From Macrobrachium rosenbergii (Eukaryota > Arthropoda > Malacostraca > Decapoda > Palaemonidae): DNA of 64,000 nt. Position numbers and translations under genes: made by a program. Numbering within the stretch: the first letter of the stretch is position 1; each line of letters begins with the position of its first letter. The notes beneath the pieces were generated by a model. The model made no database searches and was not told where the DNA came from. It saw only the letters and a list, made by a program, of their open reading frames with translations. Shown here in pieces: positions 12,081 to 23,939 of the stretch. The stretch spans positions 81,727,539 to 81,791,538 of the forward strand of contig NC_089742.1 in assembly GCF_040412425.1 (NCBI RefSeq). The letters run 5' to 3'.

Positions 12081-12736
12081 CAAATGTCACCAAGAAAATA
12101 TTACCTCGCAAGCAATGAAGTCAGATAAGAATGGGTTAGAAAGTTATTATTTTAGCCCAATAAACTGGGCAAGCAAAATTCATAACTAGGTTTACATAAA
12201 GAAGAGAGAATAGATCTTGAAAAAAACATTTGTTAAGTCTGAAAATTGTTCCAATACTAAAATTTGATTTTTAAGGAAACTGAAAAGAGCACTAGACTAT
12301 TCAGAGCAGCACATTAGTTGTCAACCAAAGGCTAATATATAAAAAAAACTAACAAACAATTAAAATCATAAAAATTATGAAAACAATGAAATCCCATCAA
12401 AATGATATATGCTTAATGGCATATCATGAAACATGGCAGAAATGCTGACAAGACAAAACAACTTAAAAGAGAATGGCAGAACATTTGCTTTCGGCAAGGA
12501 CTGGAGAGTTTGCTAGGCATGTGCATTGGAATCTTTCTTTTAAATGCTTGCTTTCACGCACCTTTATGTATATTGTACAATTAAATGCAATTTTATGATT
12601 AATGGTTTAGTAATATATGTAAATGAACTTGAAAAGGGGTTTTGCATGAAACAAATTTAATGCAATCAAGAAATTATTGTACATGTTGCTAATTTCTATT
12701 CCATGTTCTGTTGTATTAAGTCTCAATTTTAAAAAA
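12081..12736. other. AT-rich stretch, no gene seen
   Basis: No coding, RNA or repeat signature was recognised. It lies between a dispersed repeat and the outer Tigger-type element, downstream (minus strand) of the last ATAD5 exon visible in the window. Confidence 0.5.
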
Positions 12737-13623
12737 TAGTCGACCTCTGCTATTCGTGGACTCATGACTTGCTGACCACCTATTCACGGATTTTTTTGTA
12801 GGGCAATATTCTGTAATTTCATATGATTTTTGTGACTAAATACTGTACCTATATATACATTTTATGATAAAATAATGATTTATAGTACTAATTTTCAAAT
12901 ATTAATATTAAGTTTAATAAGATGTAATAATAAAAATAATAATTCTCTCTCTCTTACTGAGATGAGAGAATTTTTATGCATATGTAATATGGATGTTTAT
13001 TTGTTTTTTATGATAAATAAATGATTGACTAATTTTCAAATACAGTCATTCCTCGTCTATCATGGGGTTAGGTTCCAGAACCTCCTGCGATAGGCGAAAA
13101 TCTGCGAAGTAGCGATCTTATTTTCATTTTATTATTTACTCTATACGTATATATTTTAAGGCTTTATAAACCCTCCCCACACACTTATAAACCTTTCCCA
13201 CACTGTTATTAACCTTTCCCACAATGTGTAAACACTTCTTATGCACTTGAACACTTTCTATCCTGTTAAACCTCTGTAATAGTTCATGGAACAGAGCATC
13301 AACAGTGATAAAAATTCTCTTGTGTATGTGTACATGTTACAATGATTTACTAATTTTCAAGTACTAATATTAATGTAAACACATTTAATAAGTTATTTCA
13401 CTTACATGATCCGTTTAGTAAACTATATTATTATTTTGATCTATTATCATCGTAATATGCATAAAAAAACCCAATCGTCCCACATTTGTAATATCTACGT
13501 TCTGAGAATCAGCTGACTGAAGCTGCTCACTACTACCGCAAGAATTAGGAAGATAATTTTTTAGTTGCTAAAAGAAACAGATTTATTAATGGAATTATTA
13601 TGATACAGTAATTCATATTTCAT

Positions 13624-13626
<3 letters not shown>

Positions 13627-13684
<58 letters not shown>
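13627..13684. repeat. (GA)29 microsatellite
   Basis: Uninterrupted GA dinucleotides lie within the nested element. Shorter TC/GA tracts occur at 14112-14131, 14752-14770 and 14895-14912. Confidence 0.95.
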
Positions 13685-13686
<2 letters not shown>

Positions 13687-14193
13687 TGGAGTTTACTACA
13701 TATAAACAAAGTCTCAGCACAGCAGCTTGGGACGAGACTAAGTCTTGACTTGACAAGCTGGGGATGAGAAAGTACACACAACCTTGAGTTGTTTACATAT
13801 GAAATTCAGATTTTAAATATTTTTACGGTGATTAGAGATGAAACATCAACACTGATAAATATTCTCTTGTGTACTGTTATATGTGATAATCATAGAGTCA
13901 ACTACTAAACTTGTAATGAAGCACGGTTCAGTAAATCAGAGAAAGAAAAAATATGGCAACACATACCTACAGTAAAAACAGTTACAGATGTCAGGACAAT
14001 GGTTTTTTTATATATATATTACGATGATAATAGATCAGTATAGTTTATTCTGTAAGTGGAATAAAGTTTTATGAAAATTTTGCTGGTTTTTCATTAAAAG
14101 ACATGCATAATGAGAGAGAGAGAGAGAGATTGAACTGGAGTGTTTATGTACATTGGTAAGCTGCTTTGTGATTCTGTGGGATTTTAATTTAGC

Positions 14194-14198
<5 letters not shown>

Positions 14199-14284
<86 letters not shown>
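14199..14284. repeat. (AT)29-(GT)14 compound microsatellite
   Basis: Pure AT dinucleotides at 14199-14256 pass directly into GT dinucleotides at 14257-14284. The tract lies within the inner nested Tigger-type element. Confidence 0.95.
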
Positions 14285-14287
<3 letters not shown>

Positions 14288-15231
14288 TGCTGTTTACAAT
14301 AACATTAATATTTGAAAATTAGTAGATCGATTTTTTTTTATCATAAAAAATGTATTTAGTCAAGAAAATAAAAATTTTACTACAAAAATAAAAATAATAA
14401 ATACCACAAAATCCTGCGATATAGCGAAAAATCCACGATACCATTTTAGATATATATTAAAAAATCCGAGATGCAGTGAGACCACGATGAATGAACTGCA
14501 ATATAGTGAGGGATGACTGTATTAATATTAATGTAAACCAGCAAAATATCAATTCATTAAAGATAATATATAGTGAATTAGTTAAGATTTTAGTTCAATA
14601 AATTTGTTCCCTCATCTTTTTCCCCAGTCTTGTCCGAAAGCTTTGGAGCGAGGGGGGAGGGTGTAACCTGTCAAAGGTCTTGACATACTGACTGTGAAGA
14701 GTAGAGAGTGTTGCCCACTCTTGGTCAAATATTTGTTGCCCACTCAGTGGTCTTTCTCTCTCTCTCTCACGCCAAAGGTGAGATGGATAGATACATAGAA
14801 AGGGAGAGTGGTTGATAGAAAGATATACATAATATACAGTATACTGTATTATTGACATTTTAATTGTTTGACTGACGTCAGCAACTCAGTTCATCTCTCT
14901 CTCTCTCTCTCTCTGTTATTGGCTGGAAGAGTTTGAAGTACATTCATATATATTTTTAAGGGTAAAAATGTTTAAGATGACTTTGAACAAAGATTAATAC
15001 TACAGTAATAGGATAATAGTTTAAGGTATATTTGATGTAGGATGATACTTTAAGTATACATTTGGTATTTGAACTTTCAATGTAGGCAGTTATAAGCATT
15101 TTTAGAAGGGGTTTTAAGTATTCACAGATTTTAGTTATTCGAGGGTGGCTGTGGTATGTATTCCCCCACGAATGAGGGGGGTCAACTGTAAGGATAAATC
15201 TGCTGAAGAGTCATAATTAATTCATACTTAC

Positions 15232-15317
15232 ATCCTCAAATAAGACCACTGATAATCCTTTCTTTTTCTCCACATCTCTGTTACATCCTTGTGATACTTC
15301 TTCCTTACTTGCAAAAG
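15232..15317 (-). CDS. ATAD5: ATAD5 exon: entry into Walker B region
   Basis: This 86-bp exon has acceptor 'ctttttcag' and donor 'gtaagt' (15231 downwards). It supplies two bases to complete the Ala codon begun in exon 17301-17472, then 28 codons ending 'GLSVVLFED'. In ATAD5 proteins a hydrophobic 'LILFEEVD' segment is the Walker B motif, so the intron falls inside this motif. The acidic and basic linker before it ('KEEVSQGCNRDVEKKK') is weakly conserved. The following exon, expected to start 'VD', was not found to the left of this point. Confidence 0.85.
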
Positions 15318-15632
15318 CTGAAAAAGAACTCAGAACTATATAAAATGTGTCATAAAATGCTGTGCATGTCATGCAACAGACTACATGCCAATAAAATCCT
15401 AAAGATTTCTATGCAGGTAAGTAAATGTCCAAATACAATAACCAGAAGTGTCCAGTTATGATACTAACAACATTCAGTTACAAGTATTATAACAGCCCTC
15501 CCCCTGCAAAAAAGGTGTGTAATGTTAATTAGGAAAGTGGTGAGAACCCTTCCTGTCTAAATGATCTGATATTACTTATACCATGATTCTGCTGGCATAT
15601 CAGAGATGTATACCAGGAGCAGAGATTGGCAG

Positions 15633-15841
15633 TTCTGTTCTGAGGGTGTGACGATAACTGAAAATCGCCGCTAACCGAAAATCAGCGATTTTTGGTTATA
15701 GGCGCCTCTGTTAGGTATGCATTGGCGCTAATACCCAATTATCAGCGCTGATAAGTGGAAATTGGTGCCCAAAAATTGCCGATTTTCGTAGCTAGACAAG
15801 CGCCGTAAAACCAGATTGCCGTTAACCAGGGACTGCGTGTA
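15633..15841. mobile_element. MITE related to the 2325-2514 element
   Basis: Reverse complemented, the right end reads 'tacacgcagtccctggttaa' and continues 'cggcaatctggttttacggc'. This matches the left half of the element at 2325. The left end is diverged, so that boundary is approximate. Internal self-complementary 'cgataact'/'gctgataag' arms remain. It lies in the ATAD5 intron between exons 17301-17472 and 15232-15317. Confidence 0.6.
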
Positions 15842-16099
15842 TATGGATTCTGTATTCATGAACAATAAATCATTATAGATTGAATGTTTACGTTACAATA
15901 TAAAGTATTACCTTAATTATCCACTTGTGTACTATCTACAACTGTAACTTCTTAATTCCTGTATAATCCCCATATCCACACACAGCAAACAAAATTGTAT
16001 GCAATACATCATATACTCATAAACTAATACAGTATCACAAAAATCATAAATAAAACTAAATTCTGCATGGTGAACTTTGTGAATGGCAATCTGCACTGA

Positions 16100-17150
16100 A
16101 AATGACAGACCAACACCTAGAACAATTTCCTGACTATAATGTAGTTACAAAGAACAATACGAAGAGAGGCCCCAGAAACATGTTTACGGCAGAATCAGTG
16201 GTTTTTACCGAAATAATCAAAAGGTGTTAAAGAGGAAAGGAGAAAACATGACTGAAAATCAATGTAAACAAAACCAAACATACAGATACACAAAAGGAGG
16301 CAAAGGAAAAGCTCTCATTGGGAAAGTGGCACTATGGATGCTACAGGAGAGGTATAGGATTGAATACAAACCCATATATCAGTCAACAGCAACAGATGTC
16401 CAGAGGATTCTAAGGACTGTATAAAATACATGAAATTGCAGATGTTCAATGCCTAAAGTGCAAAGGAAGAGCAGTGAGGAGAAGGAGAACTATGCTGTGG
16501 AAGAGTTCACAGAATCTTACCCCTTTGCGAAAAGCTGGATAGTGAAGTCGTATCAAGACGGGTAGTAAGAAAGAGAAGCAACAGCAACTATTTGAATTGT
16601 CTCAATTAATACTGAAAATAATAGTACAGGCCTGTAATTATACAAAAAAGAAATGGCAATTTTCACAGAATAAGGATCTCATTTCGGAAAGGTGTATACA
16701 AAAAATGCTAAGATTCACTGCTAGATTGCATTGAAAAGATCAAATTCCTGATGAGATTGTTGAGTTATATAGTGCCTAAGCCTGAAAATGAGATTGGTCT
16801 CCACAACCAAGATGGTTTGAGCATGTGATGAAAAAGAGAAAGTAGTATTTAGTAAGAAAGTATAAATATGGAATTATCTGGATGAAGCCTACAAGGAGTT
16901 CAAGAAAATCAGGGAGAAAGGACATACACAATCTCTTGGAACAAATAGGAAATGAGGCAGTTGGTCAGAAAAATACGAAAGGCTAGAAGGGAATTTCAGA
17001 AAATCATGGAGGAAGGCCATAGACAAACATCTCGAGTAAATGGCAATTCAGGCAGACCAGTGCAAACAAAAGTAGGTGGAAAGAACTCATTATATGTCTA
17101 ACTTCACAATGGGAAGAACCAATAAAATTTCAGAAGGGAGACAAGGAACA
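16100..17150 (+). pseudogene. LINE 3' region remnant
   Basis: The best evidence is 'PRWFEHVMKKRES' at about 16805-16850. This matches the 'RWFGHVxR' segment near the C-terminus of ORF2 in many arthropod LINEs, and it is followed by basic 'GRPRxxW'-like remnants. Upstream, a 66-codon frame (16224-16424) has no recognisable motif. The frame is broken throughout. It lies in the intron of ATAD5, antisense to the gene. Confidence 0.45.
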
Positions 17151-17300
17151 TTAATCCAGAAGGAAAGTTTTGTCTCATGTAGCTACTACTTCAAGTAGCT
17201 GGTCAAATGTGATAGTTTGCCTTGAGCACAGTCAAGTGATTACAATTAATAAAAACACAAAATCTATCAATTCCATGAAACACAAGAAATAAGACCTTAC

Positions 17301-17472
17301 CTTTGTTCTTTACCTTCTTTGATGACGAACCGCTCTTTGCTGCAAACATAGCTGCTATTGCATTAGCAGGCTGATTTGATGAACTGGAAACAGAGTGTGA
17401 CTGAGTTGCTTCTGCTAACTGACTCATAACGTGTTTTCCAGGTCGCTTTGAAGATGCATTTACCTCCAACAC
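17301..17472 (-). CDS. ATAD5: ATAD5 exon: AAA+ core after Walker A
   Basis: This 172-bp exon is bounded by acceptor 'tttctcttggag' and donor 'gtaagg'. It opens in phase 0 with 'VLEVNASSKRPGKHVMSQL' and continues 'AEATQSHSV'. That is very close to the ATAD5 block 'EVNASSxRxGxxxxSQLxEATQSH' and is the strongest single identification in the gene. The rest ('SSSSNQPANAIAAMFAAKSG', then Lys-rich) corresponds to the low-complexity insert that ATAD5 carries between Walker A and Walker B. It ends in phase 1. Confidence 0.93.
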
Positions 17473-17509
17473 CTCCAAGAGAAAACCAGAGAAGGGCTTA
17501 TTAATCATT

Positions 17510-18410
17510 TATGATGATGATGATACAAAAACTTCAATAACTGAGACTGCAAGCTCTACAAAATTTCACATGCAGACTCTACCATTTATGTCCAGTAACA
17601 ATATAAAATATTGTCAGCAAATATGCATACTATATTTTTTAATGCTTTTCTAACACTTCATGAGAGTAACTCTCATGCTAAAGCTTACGTCCAATACTAA
17701 TTTCTGAGGATGAATAATCACCATATTCTAAATATGTAATTCAATTAGATGAGTGGAAAAATTTTACTCTACAAACATGTCTTTACAAGTTTTTTATATT
17801 AAACTGCTAAATCATAACTAGCTCTATTCTATGAGAACTGCACCCAGGTTCAACAACTTAATGAGACTTCAAAGAAGAAGTCTCACTATATATGCCAGCC
17901 AACCCAACTGTGATACAAGGTGAGAATACTTGTTTAACTGTGTCAATTTCCATCCGAAAAGTGAGAAGAAAGGAGGACACGCACTTAAAATTATTAAAGA
18001 TTTGTATGCAAAGTTCTATAGTGAAAAAGTTGTTTGTTAGGATGAACCCATTAAACATAAATAGCCTGAATTGCAATTTAGGAGAGAGAATGAAGTAAAT
18101 GAACCCTTGAAGAGAAAGGTATATGTAGCTGCAGGAAACTTATTCCCCCTAAGTAGATGAAGTGGGCAATCTACCTTGAAATCATGGGTGCTTCCAGATT
18201 ATGGATTTTTAACAGAAAAAGCCTGGCATAGTAAACACCTCACACACAAGGGTGGGTACCCTATGAAATGCATGCCACTAATGTGTCACACATGAGGAAT
18301 GAAGCCACAATGAGAATGAAGATGAAACACCCACATCCCTTACCACCAATAGTACATGGCCCACTGTGACAATACATAATAGCAAATAAACATGGGATTT
18401 ATGAGCAACA
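17510..18410. other. Intronic sequence, no feature recognised
   Basis: This is AT-rich intron of ATAD5 upstream of exon 17301-17472. A small antiparallel pair of frames (17858-18098) has no known motif and is interpreted as chance. Confidence 0.5.
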
Positions 18411-18419
18411 TCACATAGG

Positions 18420-20630
18420 TCAAATCTAGCAAGGGTATTCTGACAGAGTTAAGTGCCTTTTTAATCATGGAACAGGGCTCTAAGTTAACTTAAAAGCAAG
18501 GAGGGAGGAGAGGGTTCAAACCTCATGACACTTGATTTCTGAGTAGTGAAAGGTCCCAACATGAAATATCCACAAAAGCCCACGAAATGACCTTCCATAG
18601 CCAAGAAGAACTAGAATTCTTAGGAGCAAGACTATTCTGACAACCCATGTGCAGGATCAGACAACTAGAATTGTCAAAAGGATTCCATTCTATGGAGCTA
18701 AGACATGAAGGCTCTCACAGGACACGAAAACTGTCCTCAAGAGACGAGAGCAAGGCACCAACAGCAAAGGAGTTGAATACTGAGCCATTCTTGTTTGATA
18801 ATTAAGGCTTGAACATAAACTCCAGGGAAAACAAAGAGTCCTATCAAGGGCCAGTGGTTACAGTAATACTTTCCCTGCAAGGACACAGCACTAACTGAAA
18901 CACTGAAAAGACTCCAGGGAAATTAAAAATAAAGTCTCAAAAATCAAATAAAAAAGCAAAGCACTACCAAAAAGGCTTTGGAAGTTTAACATAAATTTTA
19001 GAAATTGAACTGCTAAAGGGATCAAAGAGGTCAGAATTGTCCCAACTGTTTCTCCAAGTCTAAGTCATAATGGAGAGACCAAAGATTAAGGAAAATAACC
19101 TTGAATGGAATGGAGAGAGGACTTCCTCACATTCCTGAGTTAACATGGGAACAGAAGCATTGATGGGATAGGGACCCCATTTACTGAACCTAGTCATGAA
19201 CCTATAACACTTTCCTTGGTATGAGTAGTGGTAGACGACCCATAGGGGGTTGCAACAGCTCCTGCAGTAACCTCTAAAATGACTATGCTTGTTAAAATCC
19301 ACACATGAAGGTGTAGCTACCCTGGGTCTCTGTACAACTGATTGCAGTGTGGTTGCTTCTGAAGATACTTCCAAGAAGGAACAGACTTGTAATAGTCCAT
19401 GACAACACCAGATCAGGGAACCATTTCTGTTGTGGCCTTAAGGGAATGAAGGGTTTTTGCTGACATCCCAAACTTCACTAGGATTGGTCTCAGCAGTCCA
19501 AGCAGTGAAATACTATGACATCAAGCATGTTCCTAGGCTGGAGCATGGCATTCAACAACATGGCAAAGAGGGCCATCAGAGTCCTCCACACTTGTCACAG
19601 AGCTGCCTCTTGCAGACTTGCTGATGCCTCATGCGGACTCACTGATGCCTTGTGTGGACTCGCTGACATCTTGTGCGGACTCAACGACGCCTCGCACAGC
19701 CTCAACACCTCCCGTGGCCTCGAACACCAAGCAGAACTTGGCGTACTCATGGGCAAAAGTGAATATCTGGCATGCTTAGTCTTTGCTTTAGAAAGGCAGC
19801 CCATAAAAGCCTTAAAAGCCTCAGATGCGGACATATCGGTGGCTAATATAAAATCAAATCTTGGACCATCAGCGACAGAATGGGAGACTTGGTGCGAACA
19901 CTTACTACCTAGGTGCATCTCTACTCCTAGAGATGGCTGCAGGAGCAACAGCAGAATTCGTTACGGACTGTGATTGGTTACCTGGCTCAGAAGAATCACT
20001 AGAATAACCATGAGACAACAGAGTCAAACACTAAGGTCCAAACCTTTTCACCCTATCATGTCTATCCTTAGCCGAGCGCAATCTATGTTTGTCCATGGAG
20101 GACCTGGAAGCAAAGGTAGGAGACAGAAGGCAGTCCTTGAACATCCTGGGATGTTAGCCCTTGTCTGGAAGCTCAGGGAGGGACTACCAGGCCTGTCGGC
20201 AGAGGGTGCTGAGGTGACCGGCAAGGCTGCGTCAGGGGAGTGGCCAAAGGAATGAGAGGACACTATCCCTGTCAGTGCACTAAACATATTCAAAACAAAA
20301 GACTCAAATTTGTTATAAAAAAAATTCAATTCTGGATTAATGCTAAACTACTACCATGAGCTAACTTAGTGGGTGTAGAAGGATCTATACGCACTAGAGA
20401 GGAATCTATAAACTATCTCTATCTTCTAGACCAGGTGTTAATTCTAAGGAAGACCTAGATTCGAGACTACCTGCTCTCTTTACTCTCTTTCTAGGTCTGT
20501 CCTTCTCTCTTCTAATTATGCAATTTACCATCTTTTCTATCTCTTCCAAAAACCAATCCTTGCAATAATAACAAGAGGTTGTCTGAATCACAACTTACTG
20601 CCTCCGTGATTATTGTACATCAATGAACCC
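18420..20630 (-). pseudogene. DIRS-type retrotransposon fragment E (gag region)
   Basis: Minus-strand remnants at 20630-19060 align by eye with the 48.5-47 kb part of DIRS copy D. Shared landmarks are 'aattctagatt/aattctggatt', 'gtgggtgtagaaggat', 'ccaatccttgcaat', 'gcaaaggtaggagaca' and 'gactaccaggcctgt'. In D this segment lies directly upstream of the reverse transcriptase, so here it is probably 5' UTR plus gag. A Ser/Pro/His heptapeptide repeat lies at 19601-19745. No RT or recombinase motif was found downstream (18420-19060), so the copy looks 3'-truncated and the lower boundary is uncertain. Confidence 0.55.
19601..19745. repeat. 21-bp minisatellite encoding heptads
   Basis: About five to six imperfect 21-bp units ('gcggactcactgatgccttg' type) lie within the DIRS E gag region. 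On the minus strand they read as heptapeptides 'SPHKMSA', 'SPHKASV', 'SPHEASA'. The related gag region of copy D has a longer, more degraded array of the same flavour (47385-47735). Confidence 0.75.
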
Positions 20631-20898
20631 AATCTGGTCTTACAACCACTTACCTTACAAAATCTAACAGATTTTGATTGGGAATATTGAGAAGAAGAAT
20701 CCATACTGCCAAAAACAAACCAATATCCAGACAATCCAATTCGTTAACAAAGACAGACAAACCCAAAATTCAGAGCACTTGTCTATACAACTGGCCGGTT
20801 TCATCAACAAGAGAAAAATAACAACCAAAATGATCGCTGTATTACCCCCACCCTCCAAAGAGCTTCAGAAGGTGGTGGGTAACTATTGAGAGTGTTCA

Positions 20899-22737
20899 TT
20901 AACCCTTAAACACCTACTGGACGTATCATACGTCGACTAAAATTGTCTGTTGGGTGCCAAGTGGACGCGTGCCGTCACGTCGACTACAAAAAATTTCAAC
21001 CCGGTCAACTTTTGACATGACTGAAATGGTCGAAAAAAACGCAATTGTAAGCTAAAACTCTTACATTCTAGTAATATTCAATCATGTGCCTTCATTTTGC
21101 AACAAATTGGAAGTCTCTAGCAAAATATTTCGATTTATGGTGAATTTTTGAAAAAACTTTTCCTTATGACTGCTTGGTAACTCGGCGAAAAATTTCAGAA
21201 ATTCTTTCGTCATTTTGTTGTAATTTTTGCACTGTTTTATATTAGCCGTTACATAAAGTTTTACATATGAAAATGTGCATAATTTCATGTAAAATACAGC
21301 AAAATACAACCCATGGTTGTAGCTTTTATCAGTTTGGAAATATTTTCATATAAACCACGATAACTGCCAAAATTTCAACCCGGTCAACTTTGACTCGACC
21401 GAAATGGTAAAAAACGCAATTGTAGCTAAAACTCTTACATTCTAGTAATATTCAATCATTTACCTTCATTTTGCAACAAATTGGAAGTCTCTAGCACAAT
21501 ATTTCGATTTATGGTGAATTTTTGAAAAAACTTTTTCCTTACGTCCGCGCCAGAAATTCTTTCATCACGTTGTCGTAATGTTTGCACTGTTTTATATTAG
21601 TCGTTACATAAAGTTTTATATATGGAAATGTGCGCAATTTCATGTAGAATACAACAGAAAATAACTCATGGTTGTAGCTTTTATCAGTTTTGAAATATTT
21701 TCATATAAATCACGATAACTGCCAAAATTTCAACTTTCGGTCAACTTTAACTCGACCGAAATGGTAAAAAAACGCAATTATAAGCTAAAACTCTTACATT
21801 CTAGTAATATTCAATCATGTACCTTCATTTTGCAACAAACTGGAAGTCTCTAGCACAATATTTCGATTTATGGTGAATTTCTGAAGGAAAAAAAAAAAAA
21901 AAAAAAAAAAAATCCTTACGTCTCGGCGCAAGTAGTAACTCGGCCGAACATCTCAGAAATTCTTTCGTCACGTTGTCGTAATGTTTGCATCGTTTACATT
22001 AGTCATTACATAAACTTTTATGTATGAAAATGTGCGCAATTTCATGTAGAATACAACAGAAAATAGCTCATGGTTGTAGCTTTTATCAGTTTTGAAATAT
22101 TTTCACATAAATCACGATAACTGCCAAAACTTCAACCTTCGGTCAACTTTAACTCGACCGAAATGGTCGAAAACTGCAATTGTAAGCTAAAACACTTACA
22201 GTCTAGTAATATTCAATCAATTAGTTTCATTTTTCAACAAACGGGAAGTCTCTAGCACAATTTCGATTTATGGTGAATTTTTGAAAAAAACATTTTTTTA
22301 CGTCCACGAGTTACGAATTCATGCATCATTTTGTGATAATATTTTCTCTGTGTTGCATTGATCGTTTTACAATTTGTTATATACCAAAATCATCGCAATT
22401 TAGTGTACAATACAAAGAAAAAAAAATAACCTGTTAGCTTTAACCGTGTTGCTCACAGCGCGATTTGTATAAAATTATATATGAAAATTTTTTTTTGCGC
22501 TGTCATATATTTCAATATTTATATATGATAATGATATTTTTTTTCATTTCTGATGGTTGCATACTAAACTTCAGGCAATGACGAAAAAAGGAGCCAAAAA
22601 TGAACTCTTAATCTTAAAAACTAAGCATGCTGTGATTTTTTGAAAAAAACTTTTTTTCCGCTTCAGCACTAACTCCCAAACGCCGCCGGCATACGGGAGA
22701 CGTTTTTGTAAATAGAGGCTCGGCGTTTAAGGGTTAA
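20899..22737 (-). mobile_element. TTAA-flanked satellite-core DNA transposon, copy 2 (inverted)
   Basis: This 1.84-kb copy is in opposite orientation to copies 1 and 3. The left end is 'ttaacccttaaacacctact' and the right end 'cggcgtttaagggttaa'. The 'cgccgccggcatacgggaga' block that opens copies 1 and 3 is at its right end. It has about four tandem units with 'ggaagtctctagca' (near 21108, 21481, 21842 and 22245). The end opposite the satellite core keeps 'acgtatcatacgtcgac' but lacks the GC-richer block with the minus-strand frame seen in copies 1 and 3. It lies in the 6.2-kb ATAD5 intron. Confidence 0.85.
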
Positions 22738-23149
22738 TGACTATTTCTATTTTAATACTTGTCGAACCTGCACCAACTAGTCTTAGATAAAGGCAAATGA
22801 TAGATGGTAAGTTTCACCAGAAAAATTTTTTATTTTACCCAGGATGCTCAGTAACACATTTATTCTCCTTACCATCTCAGTTTGTATTTTTACTATACAA
22901 TTATGTCTAACTGATAATATGGCGCATAAACATCAAAAGTTTACCTAGCACCTGGAACTTGTTGCACCAGTGGTATAACCAAAATTGTTCCTAAAAACCA
23001 CTACACAGTTTTTGCTAAATAACACCAATGTCCATGCTTAAGGAAGCGGTAATTATCCAATTGGAACTGGACAGCTCGTGGAAACTAACAGTTTCCAAAG
23101 ATTTCGATCAGCATGCAAGCCAATGACATTTGTTTCAAGGGCATTGGTT
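22738..23149. other. Intronic sequence, no feature recognised
   Basis: AT-rich ATAD5 intron between a TTAA element and a SINE. No motif was identified. Confidence 0.5.
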
Positions 23150-23440
23150 TGTAGTAGTAGTTAAGTATACCTTAGTTTTACCAGACCACTGAGCTGATTA
23201 ACAGCTCTCCTAGGGGTGGCCTGAAGGATTAGACTTATATTACATGGCTAAGAACCAATTGGTTACTTAGCAACGGGACCTACAGATTATTGTGGAATCT
23301 GAACCACATTATAGCGAGAAATGAATTTCTATCACCAGAAATAAATTCCTCTCACACTTCATCAGCCGGCCGGAGACTCGAACTCGGGCCTAGCGAGTGC
23401 TACTCTACAGCTCTACTGACTCGCCCAACGAAGAGCAATG
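23150..23440 (-). mobile_element. tRNA-derived SINE, decapod type
   Basis: On the minus strand the head near 23435-23375 has a tRNA-like pol III box B ('gagttcgagtctcc'). Upstream is a tRNA-like 5' part ('gggcgagtcagtagag') that may hold box A. The body includes 'attctatcaccagaaataaa' and 'gctaagaaccaattggttac', and the 3' end is 'taccagaccactgagctg' in plus orientation. I recognise this as a common decapod SINE (recall). A fragment of its 3' end recurs at 59936-59970. It lies in the ATAD5 intron, 247 bp from the Walker A exon. Confidence 0.7.
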
Positions 23441-23686
23441 ATCATTCATTCCTACTGAGGCAAGTTGTAGGCACACCATGAACAATAATGTTTAATAAAG
23501 CCATTCATTTACTTCTAAAGAATACTTACCCAACATATCCTTTTATGAAATAAGAGACAGTTACGGTTGGATTTTCAGCAATGGTTAACCTACATTATTA
23601 CCACTTCCAATATAAGCTGGATAAGCGTAATGCTAATACACATTCAAAATATTGCAAATAAAGAAAAGTAACTGCAAACTACCTAC

Positions 23687-23823
23687 ATTGTAGCCTAATT
23701 CAGCAGCAAGAGCATAAACAACTGCAGTCTTCCCAACACCAGGTGGTCCACAAAGCAAGTAAGTGCTGACAAAGTCTTCCTCGTCACAACTTGATTCCTC
23801 TGACACTATAAAATCACTATCAC
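23687..23823 (-). CDS. ATAD5: ATAD5 exon: Walker A (P-loop) exon
   Basis: This 137-bp exon has acceptor 'cattaacag' and donor 'gtaggt'. The frame 'DSDFIVSEESSCDEEDFVST' is an acidic lead-in. It is followed by 'YLLCGPPGVGKTAVVYALA' and 'AELGYN', a classical P-loop (GPPGVGKT) with the 'AVYAxAxELG' helix shared by ATAD5 and RFC1. It starts in phase 1, completing Gly with the single G left by exon 33286-33387, and ends in phase 0 before 'VLEVNASS' of the next exon. The acidic linker before the P-loop also matches ATAD5 layout and distinguishes it from RFC1 and CTF18. Confidence 0.94.
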
Positions 23824-23939
23824 CTGTTAATGAGGAAGAAAATTACCTATCAGTCCTAAAGACTTAGGTTCTAGGTGTTCCCTTTCCTGAAAGGATTCTA
23901 CATATACAATGCAACACGAAAAACTACATCACCACCACT

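Larger units (their letters stand above)
13041..14521. mobile_element. Nested Tigger-type element inside the outer one
   Basis: Inverted termini begin with TA: left 'tacagtcattcctcgtctat', right (reverse complement) 'tacagtcatccctcactata'. Joining the flanks ('attttcaaa' left, 'ttaatatta' right) around one TA recreates a sequence that also occurs uninterrupted at about 12892-12912. This supports a genuine TA target duplication. The element has no transposase and is filled with microsatellites. Confidence 0.8.
12737..15190. mobile_element. Outer Tigger-type DNA transposon
   Basis: The left end is 'tagtcgacctctgctattcg'. The right end, reverse complemented, reads 'tacagttgacccccc' followed by 'tcattcgtgggg', the same terminal style with TA at the borders. 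The interior is AT-rich with (GA)n tracts (13627-13684, 14112-14131) and no transposase frame. A second element (13041-14521) is nested inside. The right end stops 41 bp from ATAD5 exon 15232-15317. Confidence 0.7.

Noticed and set aside
11780..12111. Minus frames rich in Phe and Lys
   Set aside because: Produced by the A/T tracts of a dispersed repeat.
14595..14858. 87-codon minus frame with Arg-Glu repeats
   Set aside because: The frame is opened by a (TC)n tract inside the outer Tigger-type element; no motif.
19515..20255. Long plus-strand frames (152 and 93 codons)
   Set aside because: They are the complementary strand of the DIRS E gag region, opened by its heptad minisatellite.
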